Source: Paenibacillus cymbidii (GTDB lineage: Bacteria; Bacillota; Bacilli; Paenibacillales; NBRC-103111). Taken from it: DNA of 34,761 bases. Position 1 is the stretch's first letter. Every line of letters starts with the position of its first letter. This document shows positions 1 to 7,918 of the stretch, piece by piece. Location: the NCBI RefSeq assembly GCF_004764705.1, contig NZ_SHLX01000057.1:1-34761 (forward strand), given 5' to 3'. The notes under the pieces were generated by a model. It had not been told where the DNA came from and made no database searches. It saw nothing but the letters and a program-made list of their open reading frames with translations. The position numbers were made by a program, and so were the translations under genes.

Positions 1-139
1 CGCCTCCTTGGTGGGTTTTAGGGCTATTGACCCGTCACACCCCCATCATACGAGGCGCTCCTGTTTTTTGTCCAAGGCCGTATCTTGGCGCCTACAGGAA
101 TGTTTACAGGTTCCAAGGCACCGATCCGGTCTACCTTGG
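1..139 (-). mobile_element. Left copy of terminal inverted repeat; probable insertion-sequence end with leader and RBS
   Basis: Positions 1-119 are the exact reverse complement of 34643-34761. After a short variable patch (3 nt here, 2 nt at the other end), 123-139 match 34624-34640. Read on the minus strand toward position 1, the repeat has a ccaagg/ccttgg stem, a second ggcgc/gcgcc stem enclosing another ccaag/cttgg pair, and it ends in AAGGAGG (3-9). That is a Shine-Dalgarno placed for a coding region beginning just outside the window. A structured non-coding end followed directly by a transposase RBS is the layout of IS110-type elements, whose left end encodes a bridge RNA, but no transposase codons are visible, so the family is inference. 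The repeat itself is certain. Confidence 0.6.
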
Positions 140-209
140 GGCTCGTCGGAGCATACTTTGAAGTTGCTCATCGGTAATCAACAGCCGCGAGAAATGGCTT
201 ATCGGTCGA

Positions 210-426
210 TTTAAATGGTCATGTAAAATGTATCCAGTGAAATCACGGGTTATTTGCTGGATGAAAGCCCAAGTTTGTTAAATACATCGTGAATTCTGGC
301 CGTTAAATGCAAATATGCATGTAACCGGCCTTTTGCGCGGGTTTACCTTCAAAGATACACGTAATGGCTCTCGTATCGCCTAATTATTGGAACATTCTGG
401 TTTGTTAAGTGCAGAATGGCATGTAA
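210..426. repeat. Three related AT-rich hairpins (TTAAatgc type)
   Basis: Hairpins at 210-227, 302-325 and 405-426 share a stem scheme: TTA, then an A opposite a G, then ATG or GTGC, pairing with CAT or GCAT, G, TAA. The A/G mismatch sits at the same place in all three. The middle one is enclosed by a further GGCC/GGCC pair (298-330) and followed by TTTTG, so it could terminate transcription rightward. The rest of 140-480 holds no gene that I can support. Similar TTAAGTGC hairpins occur at 10674-10742. Confidence 0.5.
298..334 (+). terminator. Possible intrinsic terminator
   Basis: The stem GGCC-GTTA plus ATGCA pairs with TGCAT plus TAAC-CGGCC (298-330) and is followed by TTTT. It contains the middle hairpin of the AT-rich family. 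No gene ends just upstream inside the window, so its client would be the flanking element or a short transcript. Confidence 0.4.
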
Positions 427-492
427 AAGGTACGATCGAGTGTTTGCGTGGAATTTGCCTGCATTGTTACACTTAAGCCTGCTGCTTTTCGC

Positions 493-609
493 GCCACTTG
501 CTCGGCCGCTCGTTCCACCGCTTGTTCGCCACTCCTCCTGCCACTTGCCCTACCGCAAGCTCCGCGACTTATTCGCTGCTCGTTCCACCGCTTGTTCGCC
601 ACTCCTCCT
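493..609. repeat. Degenerate 23-24 bp tandem repeat
   Basis: Five head-to-tail units (493-516, 517-539, 540-563, 564-586, 587-609) follow the pattern 'nccncttgntcgccnctcnttcc'. The most visible part is a 33-bp perfect direct repeat, 508-540 and 578-610. The region lies between the left-end hairpins and the reductase promoter. No convincing coding frame runs through it. Confidence 0.75.
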
Positions 610-654
610 GTTCCAGAGCAGCCCTCGCCCTAAAATGCGCCCCGCTTCAGCGGT

Positions 655-678
655 CAATTGGACGGTTTTGTCCAATTG
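655..678 (+). promoter_or_regulatory. Operator-like palindrome upstream of the reductase gene
   Basis: A perfect 9-bp inverted repeat, CAATTGGAC and GTCCAATTG, is separated by 6 bp (ggtttt). It lies 60 bp before the start codon at 739 and overlaps the expected -35 zone of a promoter whose -10 would be TATGAT at 698-703. This is the geometry of a TetR- or MarR-type repressor site. The regulator is not encoded next door. Confidence 0.6.
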
Positions 679-738
679 TGCAGGGTCGGCTTCGTTTATG
701 ATGAAGTCATTCCCAAGGAAGATGAGGAGTGACGGCGG

Positions 739-1320
739 ATGTGTCGAATCAAAATGTTGAACCGGGTATCGCTCGACGGTTATTTTGCCGGGGCGGACGA
801 GGCGAGTATGGGGATGGATTGGTTCATCCATGACCCGGAGGTAGACGCCGCAGCGCACACGATGGGCGGCAGGATGGAGATGCTGCTGCTGGGCGGCGAG
901 ACGTTCCGCTTGTTTGAACGGTATTGGACCCCGTTCCTCCAGGACCCGCATGCGCCCAAACATTTGAAAGCGACCGCGGAGGAATTGACAGCGATGACCA
1001 AGCTTGTTTTCTCCACAACGCTCCCATCGTCCGACTGGGCCAACACGCGCATCCATCGCGGCAACCTTCCGGAAACCGTCAGGGAATGGAAGCAGCGATT
1101 CCGCTCCGACATTCTCGTGCTGGGCAGCGGTTCGATTGTGCAGCAGCTGGCGTTGGAGAATTTGATCGACGAGTACATCTTCATTGTCACGCCGGTGGTG
1201 GTGGGCGGAGGAAAACGGTTGTTTCCGGACGGCACACGATTCGAGCTGCAGCTCAAGGCGGCGCAATCGTTCGACTCCGGCAATATCCTGCTGCATTATG
1301 AGCGAAAGAAGGGGAACTAG
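739..1320 (+). CDS. Dihydrofolate reductase / RibD C-terminal family protein
   Basis: 193 aa. This is a single RibD-C/DHFR-like NADPH-binding domain, the YyaP/YwjB type of stand-alone reductase. It is not the housekeeping FolA. Visible family marks are the N-terminal strand with 'SLDGYFAG' (residues 10-17), a middle 'LLLGGETF' segment, the 'ILVLGSGSIVQQL' glycine motif near 130, and the closing 'TPVVVGGGKRLF' segment. The start at 739 is chosen because AGGAG (725-729) lies 9 bp upstream; the in-frame ATG at 754 is less well placed. The gene stands alone behind an operator-like palindrome and converges on the DUF4838 gene across a 190-bp hairpin element. The physiological substrate is not evident. 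Family assignment is firm; reductase activity is inferred from the family. Confidence 0.88.
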   Translation: MCRIKMLNRVSLDGYFAGADEASMGMDWFIHDPEVDAAAHTMGGRMEMLLLGGETFRLFERYWTPFLQDPHAPKHLKATAEELTAMTKLVFSTTLPSSDWANTRIHRGNLPETVREWKQRFRSDILVLGSGSIVQQLALENLIDEYIFIVTPVVVGGGKRLFPDGTRFELQLKAAQSFDSGNILLHYERKKGN

Positions 1321-1490
1321 AGAAATCCGATTCCGCTTATGTCCGGACAATCGCCGATCGATACTAAGGCATCTGTGTACCCCGGACGATCTGCGAAAAC
1401 CGCGGCAGCAGTGCGCTGCCGAAGCTTCCGGGGATATCCGGTCCATACGACTGCGTCTCCGCACCGCTGTTTCGCATGTGGTTATGTCAG

Positions 1491-1680
1491 AATAAGCCAT
1501 GTTATATTGGCTATTGCATGAAAAAGCAACCCCCTTGAAGAAATAGCCAGTGATTTCACTGGCTATTCCCTGGAATAAAACAATTTGGGGGCCAATTGCT
1601 ATGAATAGCCAGCGTTTTCGCTGGCTATTTTCGACGAAGCGACCCAAAAAGAGCGAATAAGCCATTTTTCATGGCCTATT
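1491..1680 (+). repeat. 190-bp four-hairpin element, copy A
   Basis: Hairpins lie at 1491-1515, 1542-1567, 1604-1629 and 1656-1680. Hairpins 2 and 3 have 11-bp perfect stems with 4-nt loops; stem 2 carries AGTG/CACT and stem 3 AGCG/CGCT, a compensatory change. Spacers are 26, 36 and 26 bp. It lies between the convergent reductase (ends 1320) and DUF4838 (ends 1731) genes. I see nothing else in 1321-1490. Confidence 0.92.
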
Positions 1681-1730
1681 CGCCTATTCGTCGTAAACCC
1701 CCATTGCAATCAGGCAACGGGGCTCCCCAA

Positions 1731-4076
1731 CTACCCCTCCTTCACCTGCGTCAGCAGCAGCCGATCCAAATAAACGCCTGCCACGCTCGCCCGGTCCGCG
1801 ATCGCGACGCGCACGAACAGCCCGTCGCGCAGCGAATGCGCGCCCAGCCCGTATGTGCGGTACACGCCCGCCTGCAGATGCTCCGCCAGGCCCGGCGTTT
1901 CCGCTACGATACAACCCGCGAGGATGTCGACCAACTGCACGCGGAAAACGATGCCGGACGCTAACGCAGTGTCGCAGCGGATATCGAGCCGGATATCCCA
2001 CCGCCCCTCCGCCCGGTAATAATAGAAGCAAGCCAGGTTGTGCACGAACGCAAGCGCCCGGTCGTCCGCCACTTCGTCCGGCGCCAGTACCGCCGCCGTC
2101 CCCCGCGCCGACGCCGGGTCGTCCACGGTGCGGGTCGCCCTGTTCCGCTCGCGAAAGTGCACCCGCGCCGACGTCATTTGCGTAAACACGCTGCCGCTTA
2201 CTTCCACGGCCGGCGCGCCATCCGCTCCGTCTAGCAGGCGGATGTGCCGTTTTTGCAAATAGTCCGTATACCCTTGCCCGAACCGCCAGCCTTCCACGTG
2301 GTAGTCGGCGAACCGTTCGGCCGCCCGCGCGGCAAACCGCTCCACCGTTCCCTCTTCGCTTGCGGCGGGACCGCGGAACGGCAGCCCCGACTGCCGCGCC
2401 AGCAGCCGCAGGCCGGCTTCGTCCTGCAGCCGGACGGCGTCGAACGCAATGCGGCAGTCGGCCGCTCGCGCCGCATACTTCGACTCGCCGCCAGCCGCCG
2501 CCTCCGCGGCATCGAGCCAATCCGCAGCGGCGTTCAAGTCGGCCGGATCGAGCCAACTGGCAGTCGTAATTTGCGGCAGCACCTTCTCATAGGCGTCATA
2601 ATAGCTGGCAAGGTTGCGGAAGAAGCAGCCGTAGTACTGGCCGCTCTCCCGCATCCTCCCGTGGAGCATCTGCCACAAGGAGCGGATTGCCGGCGCGGCC
2701 GGTCCGTAGTAGCCGTCGATGAACGCGTCGATCAGCGCCTGTTCGTCCTGCTGCGGGTCCCACAGCAGCTTCGCGTACACCCACGCCTTCAGCTCGTGAA
2801 AATTGCCGCGCAGGTTGAACCCGTCGCCCTGCAGGAACACGCCGGTCACGCGGAACGCCGACAGCTGCCGCAGCAGCGCAGCGGTTCCGTAGGCGTACGG
2901 ATGCGGGATGGCGAGATTGTGGGCATTGAGCGTGTAATGCCAGATGTACAGGTTGCTCGTTAGAGCCGCCCAACCGAGCAAATCGTCGTAGAAATGGCGG
3001 TTCGCCTCGTGATCGAGCGGATGGTTCATCGAGCATTCGATGCTGCACAGCCGGATCATGATATTCGGCCGCGGGCGAACCGTAACCGGCGGCTTGCGCG
3101 TCCATTGATAAGCCAGCGTTTCGACCACGGTGCCGGGATAATCGCGCTCGACCGCATCCGCCACCTCGTTCAGGAAGTGCAGCAGCAGGTCGGTCGGCGA
3201 GCCGAGCTCCCGAATCGCGGCGCTGCAGCGCTCGCAAGTGCAATGCTCGGGATAATCGTTCTGGCTGACCGAAACGCAGATCGTACCGGGATGGTTGCCC
3301 AGCCAACCGAGCGTATTGGCGATGAATTGCCGCCGCATCGCTTCGTTCGTCAGGCACAGCTGGTACACCTCGCGCCGGCCCGCCATCTCGCCGAACCATT
3401 CCGGATGCGCTGCGAAGTACGCCGAAGGCGGCATGATCTTCTCGAACGTGTGCGCCTCGCCGAGCAAGTCATAATGGCCGCCGAACCGGTCCGGCACAAC
3501 GTTGAAGAACCCGCCCAGCTTGCCGGTCGCCGCGAACCGGCCTTCCTCCGGCACGATGCCGCGCGAGTCGCCGCCGTCCAGCTCCCGCAGCTCGTCGGCG
3601 GTCAGCCGGATCGCCCGGGAGAACACCTCGCGGATGCGAAACGGCGGCGCATACATCGTATCCGCAGGCTCCACCGCCAAGTCCGGCGCCGCGGGCACGT
3701 CGATGTCCGTCGGCGTCCACCAGCGAATCCCCGCGTACTGCTCGAGGAACGTATACACGGCATACATCGTTCCCCGCGGACGACCGCCGGCCAGGATCAG
3801 CTGCTCGCCCGCCGTACGAATGACGATCGTGTCGCTGTCCAGCGCATCCAGCGGCTCCTCCGGGAACAGGCGGCCATACAAGCCGCTGTGTCCCACGGCG
3901 ATGCGCAGCCCGTCAGCCGCTGCCTCTTCTTCCCGCACCACCGGGAACGCCGCTCCCGTCGCCAGCCGCAGATAGCGGCCCAATTCGTCCGCCGCCGTCC
4001 GCTCCGGCTCCGTTGCGCCCTCGCTCACCGTAATGACATACCGCGAAACGCCCTGTTTGCTCAACTCCAGTCTCAT
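1731..4076 (-). CDS. DUF4838 domain protein with GH67-like N-terminal domain (putative glycosidase)
   Basis: 781 aa from the chosen start. Residues 20-130 resemble the alpha-glucuronidase (GH67) N-terminal fold: 'ADELGRYLRLATG', 'VGHSGLYGRL', then 'GGRPRGTMYAVYTFLE' and 'GIRWWTP'. The central part carries the DUF4838 signature with clustered cysteines (Cys279, Cys281, Cys284 in 'YPEHCTCERC') and an aromatic-rich barrel-like stretch. The C-terminal 200 residues look like a beta-rich accessory domain. There is no signal peptide, so it probably acts on imported sugar in the cytoplasm. ATG at 4076 was chosen because an AGGAT-type site precedes it; ATG at 4085 is nearly as good, and the open frame runs to 4319 without ribosome site or conservation. 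It is divergent from the ABC importer, which suggests it acts on that importer's substrate. The specific linkage cut is unknown. Confidence 0.82.
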   Translation of the reverse strand: MRLELSKQGVSRYVITVSEGATEPERTAADELGRYLRLATGAAFPVVREEEAAADGLRIAVGHSGLYGRLFPEEPLDALDSDTIVIRTAGEQLILAGGRPRGTMYAVYTFLEQYAGIRWWTPTDIDVPAAPDLAVEPADTMYAPPFRIREVFSRAIRLTADELRELDGGDSRGIVPEEGRFAATGKLGGFFNVVPDRFGGHYDLLGEAHTFEKIMPPSAYFAAHPEWFGEMAGRREVYQLCLTNEAMRRQFIANTLGWLGNHPGTICVSVSQNDYPEHCTCERCSAAIRELGSPTDLLLHFLNEVADAVERDYPGTVVETLAYQWTRKPPVTVRPRPNIMIRLCSIECSMNHPLDHEANRHFYDDLLGWAALTSNLYIWHYTLNAHNLAIPHPYAYGTAALLRQLSAFRVTGVFLQGDGFNLRGNFHELKAWVYAKLLWDPQQDEQALIDAFIDGYYGPAAPAIRSLWQMLHGRMRESGQYYGCFFRNLASYYDAYEKVLPQITTASWLDPADLNAAADWLDAAEAAAGGESKYAARAADCRIAFDAVRLQDEAGLRLLARQSGLPFRGPAASEEGTVERFAARAAERFADYHVEGWRFGQGYTDYLQKRHIRLLDGADGAPAVEVSGSVFTQMTSARVHFRERNRATRTVDDPASARGTAAVLAPDEVADDRALAFVHNLACFYYYRAEGRWDIRLDIRCDTALASGIVFRVQLVDILAGCIVAETPGLAEHLQAGVYRTYGLGAHSLRDGLFVRVAIADRASVAGVYLDRLLLTQVKEG

Positions 4077-4354
4077 GCCACCCATCCTACCGCTTCCTCT
4101 CCTCATTTTGCCACGCCGCAGCAACACACGAACACGCGCGCACGCCCCGATCATGCCATACGGCACCGGGGGAGGAAACGGTCGAATCTCAACTTTCGTC
4201 CACTTTTGCAAACTGGCGGTCAAATCGGACCATTCTTGCTTCTGTGCACCCGTCCAGTAAACAAATGTTGAAATAGTGCCATATGCAGCCGGACCGGGGC
4301 TGTGGAATGATGGAGGCACGACGGAAACGTCAGTCAGCCTATGGAGGATCGGGA

Positions 4355-5275
4355 ATGAGAACGCTGCTGAACGAATGGAGGCACTTCCGCAAGCACCAGG
4401 AACTGTTCTGGCTTACGCTGCCGGGCATCGCGTACAAACTGATTTTTGCCTACCTGCCGATGTTCGGCATTATCGTCGCCTTCAAAAATTACCGCTTCGA
4501 CAAAGGCATCCTCGGCAGCGACTGGGTCGGCTTCGCCAACTTCCGTTACTTCTTCGTCTCCGACATCGCCTGGCGGATTACGCGCAACACGGTGCTGTAC
4601 GGCGTCAGCTATTTCGTCATCGGTACGGTGTGTGCGGTCGCGTTCGCCATCATGCTGAACGAAGTGAGAAGGCGCTGGATCAAGGTATATCAGACGTCGA
4701 TGTTCCTGCCCTATTTTCTGTCGTGGGTGCTGGTCAGCTACATCGTGTACGCCTTCCTCGATCATGGCAACGGCCTGCTGAACCGGACGATCGCGCAATT
4801 CGGCGGGGAGGAAATCAAGTGGTACCAGGAAGCCGGCGTCTGGCCCTACATCCTGAACATCGTGCAGCTGTGGAAAGGGATCGGGTTCAGCACGCTCATC
4901 TATTATGCGGCGATCGTCGGCATCGACACGGAGTATTACGAGGCCGCCCGCATCGACGGGGCGAGCAAGCTGCAGATGGCGCGCCACATCACGGTGCCGC
5001 TGCTGACGCCGATGGTCGTCATTCTGATGATTATGGCGATCGGCAACCTGTTCCGCGGCGACTTCGGGCTTCATTATTTCATCCCGAACAACTCCGGCTT
5101 CACGTATCCGGCCACGGACATCATCGACACCTATGTCTACCGCGCCCTGCGCGACCTCGGCGACATCGGCATGTCCGCCGCCGTCGGGCTGTACCAGTCG
5201 GTCGTCGGCTTCGTGCTGATCATCGGGGCCAACTACGCCATTCGCAAAATCAACGCCGATCATTCGCTCTGGTGA
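4355..5275 (+). CDS. Sugar ABC transporter permease, LplB type
   Basis: 306 aa with six predicted membrane helices: LplB-type inner-membrane subunit of a CUT1 carbohydrate importer. The EAA loop that docks on the ATPase reads 'EYYEAARIDGASKLQMARHI' near residue 215. The start at 4355 follows GGAGG (4343-4347) at 7 bp; the upstream in-frame ATG at 4283 has no ribosome site. It is the first gene of a four-gene rightward operon, ends 9 bp before the second permease, and is divergent from the DUF4838 gene. No ATPase is encoded in the cluster. In Firmicutes such importers usually share a single MsmX-type ATPase from elsewhere (family knowledge), so that absence is expected. Confidence 0.93.
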   Translation: MRTLLNEWRHFRKHQELFWLTLPGIAYKLIFAYLPMFGIIVAFKNYRFDKGILGSDWVGFANFRYFFVSDIAWRITRNTVLYGVSYFVIGTVCAVAFAIMLNEVRRRWIKVYQTSMFLPYFLSWVLVSYIVYAFLDHGNGLLNRTIAQFGGEEIKWYQEAGVWPYILNIVQLWKGIGFSTLIYYAAIVGIDTEYYEAARIDGASKLQMARHITVPLLTPMVVILMIMAIGNLFRGDFGLHYFIPNNSGFTYPATDIIDTYVYRALRDLGDIGMSAAVGLYQSVVGFVLIIGANYAIRKINADHSLW

Positions 5276-5284
5276 GGTGAAACC

Positions 5285-6178
5285 ATGTCTCGCACAATCA
5301 AGCGGCTGCAGCCGCACCAATTCGCCATCAACCTGTGGTTCGTCCTCGTCAGCCTGGCCATGATCGTGCCGTTCTGGCTCGTCGTCGCCGTATCGTTCAC
5401 CAGCGAAAAGTCCGTGCTCGCGCACGGCTACCGGCTGCTGCCGGACCGGATCAGCCTGGACGCGTACCGCTATCTGTTCGCGTCCCCCGCCATCCTGCTG
5501 CACGCTTACGGCGTCACGATCCTGATTACCGCCATCGGCACCGCAGGCGGGCTGCTGCTGACGGCGATGACCGCCTACGGCATTTCGCGCCGGGATTACC
5601 GGTACAACCGCATCACCGTGTTTTACGTGTTTTTCACCATGCTGTTCAGCGGCGGTCTCGTGCCGTTCTACATGCTGATCACGCAGGTGCTGCACTTGAA
5701 GGACACGCTGCTTGCGCTGATTTTGCCGGGGCTGCTCAGCCCGTTCTACATCATGCTGCTGCGTTCGTTCCTGCTCAAGCTGCCGATGGAAATCGTCGAA
5801 TCCGCCAAGATCGACGGCGCCCGCGAGTGGCGCATCTTCTTCACGATCGTGCTGCCGCTGGCAAAGCCGGCGCTGGCCACGCTGGCGCTGTTCATTTCCT
5901 TCGGCTACTGGAACGAATGGTTCAACGCGCTCCTGTTCATCGACGACCAGCGGCTCGTCCCGCTGCAGCTGCTGCTGGTGCGCATTCTGAACACCATCGA
6001 ATATTTGACGTCCAATTCGCAGTTTACGAACGGGCTGAATATCGACATGTCGTCGTTTCCGAACCACGGAGCGCGAATGGCGCTGGCCGTATTGGCCGGC
6101 GGCCCGATGATCGTCGTTTTCCCGTTCTTCCAGAAATTTTTCGTCAGAGGCTTGACCGTAGGCTCGTTGAAAGGTTGA
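5285..6178 (+). CDS. Sugar ABC transporter permease, YtcP/LplC type
   Basis: 297 aa with six predicted helices: the partner permease of the CUT1 importer, YtcP/LplC family. The EAA motif is 'EIVESAKIDGAREWRIFFTI' at about residue 170, followed by the usual 'LPLAKPALATLALF'. The ribosome site GAGGTG sits in the 9-bp gap after the first permease and overlaps its stop, so the two are translationally coupled. The C-terminus 'FVRGLTVGSLKG' is typical of this family. It should form a heterodimer with the upstream permease. Confidence 0.93.
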   Translation: MSRTIKRLQPHQFAINLWFVLVSLAMIVPFWLVVAVSFTSEKSVLAHGYRLLPDRISLDAYRYLFASPAILLHAYGVTILITAIGTAGGLLLTAMTAYGISRRDYRYNRITVFYVFFTMLFSGGLVPFYMLITQVLHLKDTLLALILPGLLSPFYIMLLRSFLLKLPMEIVESAKIDGAREWRIFFTIVLPLAKPALATLALFISFGYWNEWFNALLFIDDQRLVPLQLLLVRILNTIEYLTSNSQFTNGLNIDMSSFPNHGARMALAVLAGGPMIVVFPFFQKFFVRGLTVGSLKG

Positions 6179-6288
6179 CACCGGTTACAACCGTTGCGGA
6201 GAAATTGTATGATGGAGGTGAACCGCAAGTCGGCAGCCGCTCTCCGCAATCATGTGATAGCTCATTTATTATCAGGAGGGTCGTTCTC

Positions 6289-7815
6289 ATGTACAAATGG
6301 TCATTCAAACAAGTGCTGTCGCTGCTGCTTGGCGCAAGCTTGCTCTTCCTCGCCGCCTGCAGCGGCAAAACGGCCGACGCGCCCAAGCCGTCGGCATCCC
6401 CATCGCCATCTGCCGGAGCGGCGTCGGCATCGCCGGCTTCCGCATCGCCTTCCGCCAAGCTCGATCCCGTCGAGCTGACCTGGTACTACGGCGTGTCCAA
6501 ACAAGAGCCGGACCAGAAGCTCGTTCAGGACGAAGTGAACAAATATTTGCAAGCCAAGCTGAATACGACGATCAAGCTGATTCCCGTCGAATTCGGCAAC
6601 TACGGGCAGAAGCTGAACACCGTCATCGCCGCCGGAGACACGTTCGACATCCTCTGGAACGGCTTCGCGTTCAACCACGAACAGAACATGCGCAAAGGCG
6701 CTTTCCTGGCGATTGACGAACTGCTGGACAAATACGCGCCGAACATCAAGAAGAACACGCCCCAGATCGTATGGGATTCGCTCAAGATCGAAGGCAAAAC
6801 GTACGCGATTCCGAATATGCAGACGATGTCCGGCCAATACGGCGTGCTTGTGCAGAAGCGGCTGGCCGACAAATACAAGCTCGACCCGAGCAAAATCAAG
6901 AAGATGGGAGACCTCGAGCCGTTTCTGGAGCAAGTTAAGAATGGGGAGAAGGACATTATCCCTTACGGCAACTTCGGCAACCAGTATTACCCGATGAACG
7001 ACATCTGGGGCATTCCGCCCGACGGCTTCGGCGTGAAGAAAGGCGACAGCAGTCACGCGCTCTTCCGCCACTTCAACGAAGAAGCTTACAAGCTGGCCAG
7101 CAGCTGGTACAAAAAAGGCTACATCTACAAAGACGCCGCCACGTCGAAATACAACGATTTTTACAGCAAGGGCTTGCTCGCCGTTATCGGCGTTACGACG
7201 CTCAAGCCGGGCGTGGAAGCCGAAGCCAAGCTGAACAACGGCGGCAACGACGTCATCGCCATCCCGCTTGCGCCGGTGACGACGCAGGGCTTCAGTCCGG
7301 ATACGCTTCAATCGATCAGCCGCACGTCCAAGCACCCGGACCGCGCGATGATGGTGCTCGATCTGGTCAATTCCGATCCGTACCTGTACAATTTGCTGTG
7401 CAACGGCATCGAAGGCAAACATTACGACAAGCTGCCGGACGGCACGATCAAGCTGAAGGAAAACGGCGCCTACAAGCCGAATGTAGACTGGGTGTTCGGC
7501 AGCGTCTTCAACTCCTACGTCAAGGAGGGACAGCCGCTGACCATCTGGACGGAAACGAAGAAGCGCGACGAGACGGCGGAAGTGAACCCTTACGGCGCGT
7601 TCAAGTTCAATTCCGAACCGGTAAAAACGGAGATGGCCAACGAACAGGCCGTGCTGAACGAATACAAGATGGGGCTGGCCACCGGCACGCTCGATTTCGA
7701 AACGACGTGGCCGAAAGTGTACGAGCGGTTGCAGAAAGCCGGTGAAGACAAAATTTTTGCCGAGGTGCAGAAGCAGTTCGACCAGTTCCTCAAAGATAAA
7801 GGGATGAAGAAATAG
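6289..7815 (+). CDS. Extracellular sugar-binding lipoprotein of the ABC importer
   Basis: 508 aa. A lipoprotein signal runs over residues 1-23, with lipobox LAAC and modified Cys24. A Ser/Pro/Ala-rich tether follows (about 30-57), then a family 1 solute-binding domain of the LplA/YtcQ class ('LTWYYGVSKQEPD', 'NTVIAAGDTFDILW', 'MQTMSGQYGVLVQKRLADKY'). It captures the oligosaccharide outside the membrane and delivers it to the two permeases. AGGAGG at 6274-6279 lies 9 bp before ATG 6289; the longer open frame upstream from 5335 is an overlap with the permease frame. The 110-bp gap after the second permease leaves room for its own promoter, which fits the usual high abundance of such proteins. 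Confidence 0.93.
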   Translation: MYKWSFKQVLSLLLGASLLFLAACSGKTADAPKPSASPSPSAGAASASPASASPSAKLDPVELTWYYGVSKQEPDQKLVQDEVNKYLQAKLNTTIKLIPVEFGNYGQKLNTVIAAGDTFDILWNGFAFNHEQNMRKGAFLAIDELLDKYAPNIKKNTPQIVWDSLKIEGKTYAIPNMQTMSGQYGVLVQKRLADKYKLDPSKIKKMGDLEPFLEQVKNGEKDIIPYGNFGNQYYPMNDIWGIPPDGFGVKKGDSSHALFRHFNEEAYKLASSWYKKGYIYKDAATSKYNDFYSKGLLAVIGVTTLKPGVEAEAKLNNGGNDVIAIPLAPVTTQGFSPDTLQSISRTSKHPDRAMMVLDLVNSDPYLYNLLCNGIEGKHYDKLPDGTIKLKENGAYKPNVDWVFGSVFNSYVKEGQPLTIWTETKKRDETAEVNPYGAFKFNSEPVKTEMANEQAVLNEYKMGLATGTLDFETTWPKVYERLQKAGEDKIFAEVQKQFDQFLKDKGMKK

Positions 7816-7838
7816 CCGCTTGGCGTGGCTTGGAAGAC

Positions 7839-7876
7839 GGCCGTATTCGCGGGGCATGCGCCCCGGCGATGCGGCC
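7839..7876 (+). promoter_or_regulatory. Intercistronic GC-rich hairpin between binding protein and regulator
   Basis: GGCCG (7839-7843) pairs with CGGCC (7872-7876) around an inner gggg/cccc stem (7851-7864). There is no T-tract after it. Hairpins at this position commonly stabilise or attenuate the mRNA so that the binding protein is made in excess over downstream genes; here that is inference. Confidence 0.45.
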
Positions 7877-7918
7877 TTACGTCGCCGACGGCAGCCGAAC
7901 CAGCAAGGGAGGATTGTG

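Noticed and set aside
1..139. Group II intron end at the window edges
   Set aside because: No GUGYG start or domain V sequence is visible. A structured leader ending in an RBS fits an insertion sequence better.
1491..1680. Evenly spaced repeats of the 190-bp element as a CRISPR array
   Set aside because: The four spacers occur in the same order and with the same lengths at four loci and are partly homologous between copies, which spacers from foreign DNA would not be.
4334..6181. 615-aa open frame on the minus strand (and similar long ones at 7877-10468, 6301-7857, 550-1665)
   Set aside because: They are antisense to well-supported genes, with Arg/Gln/His-rich low-quality protein, typical of GC-rich shadow frames.
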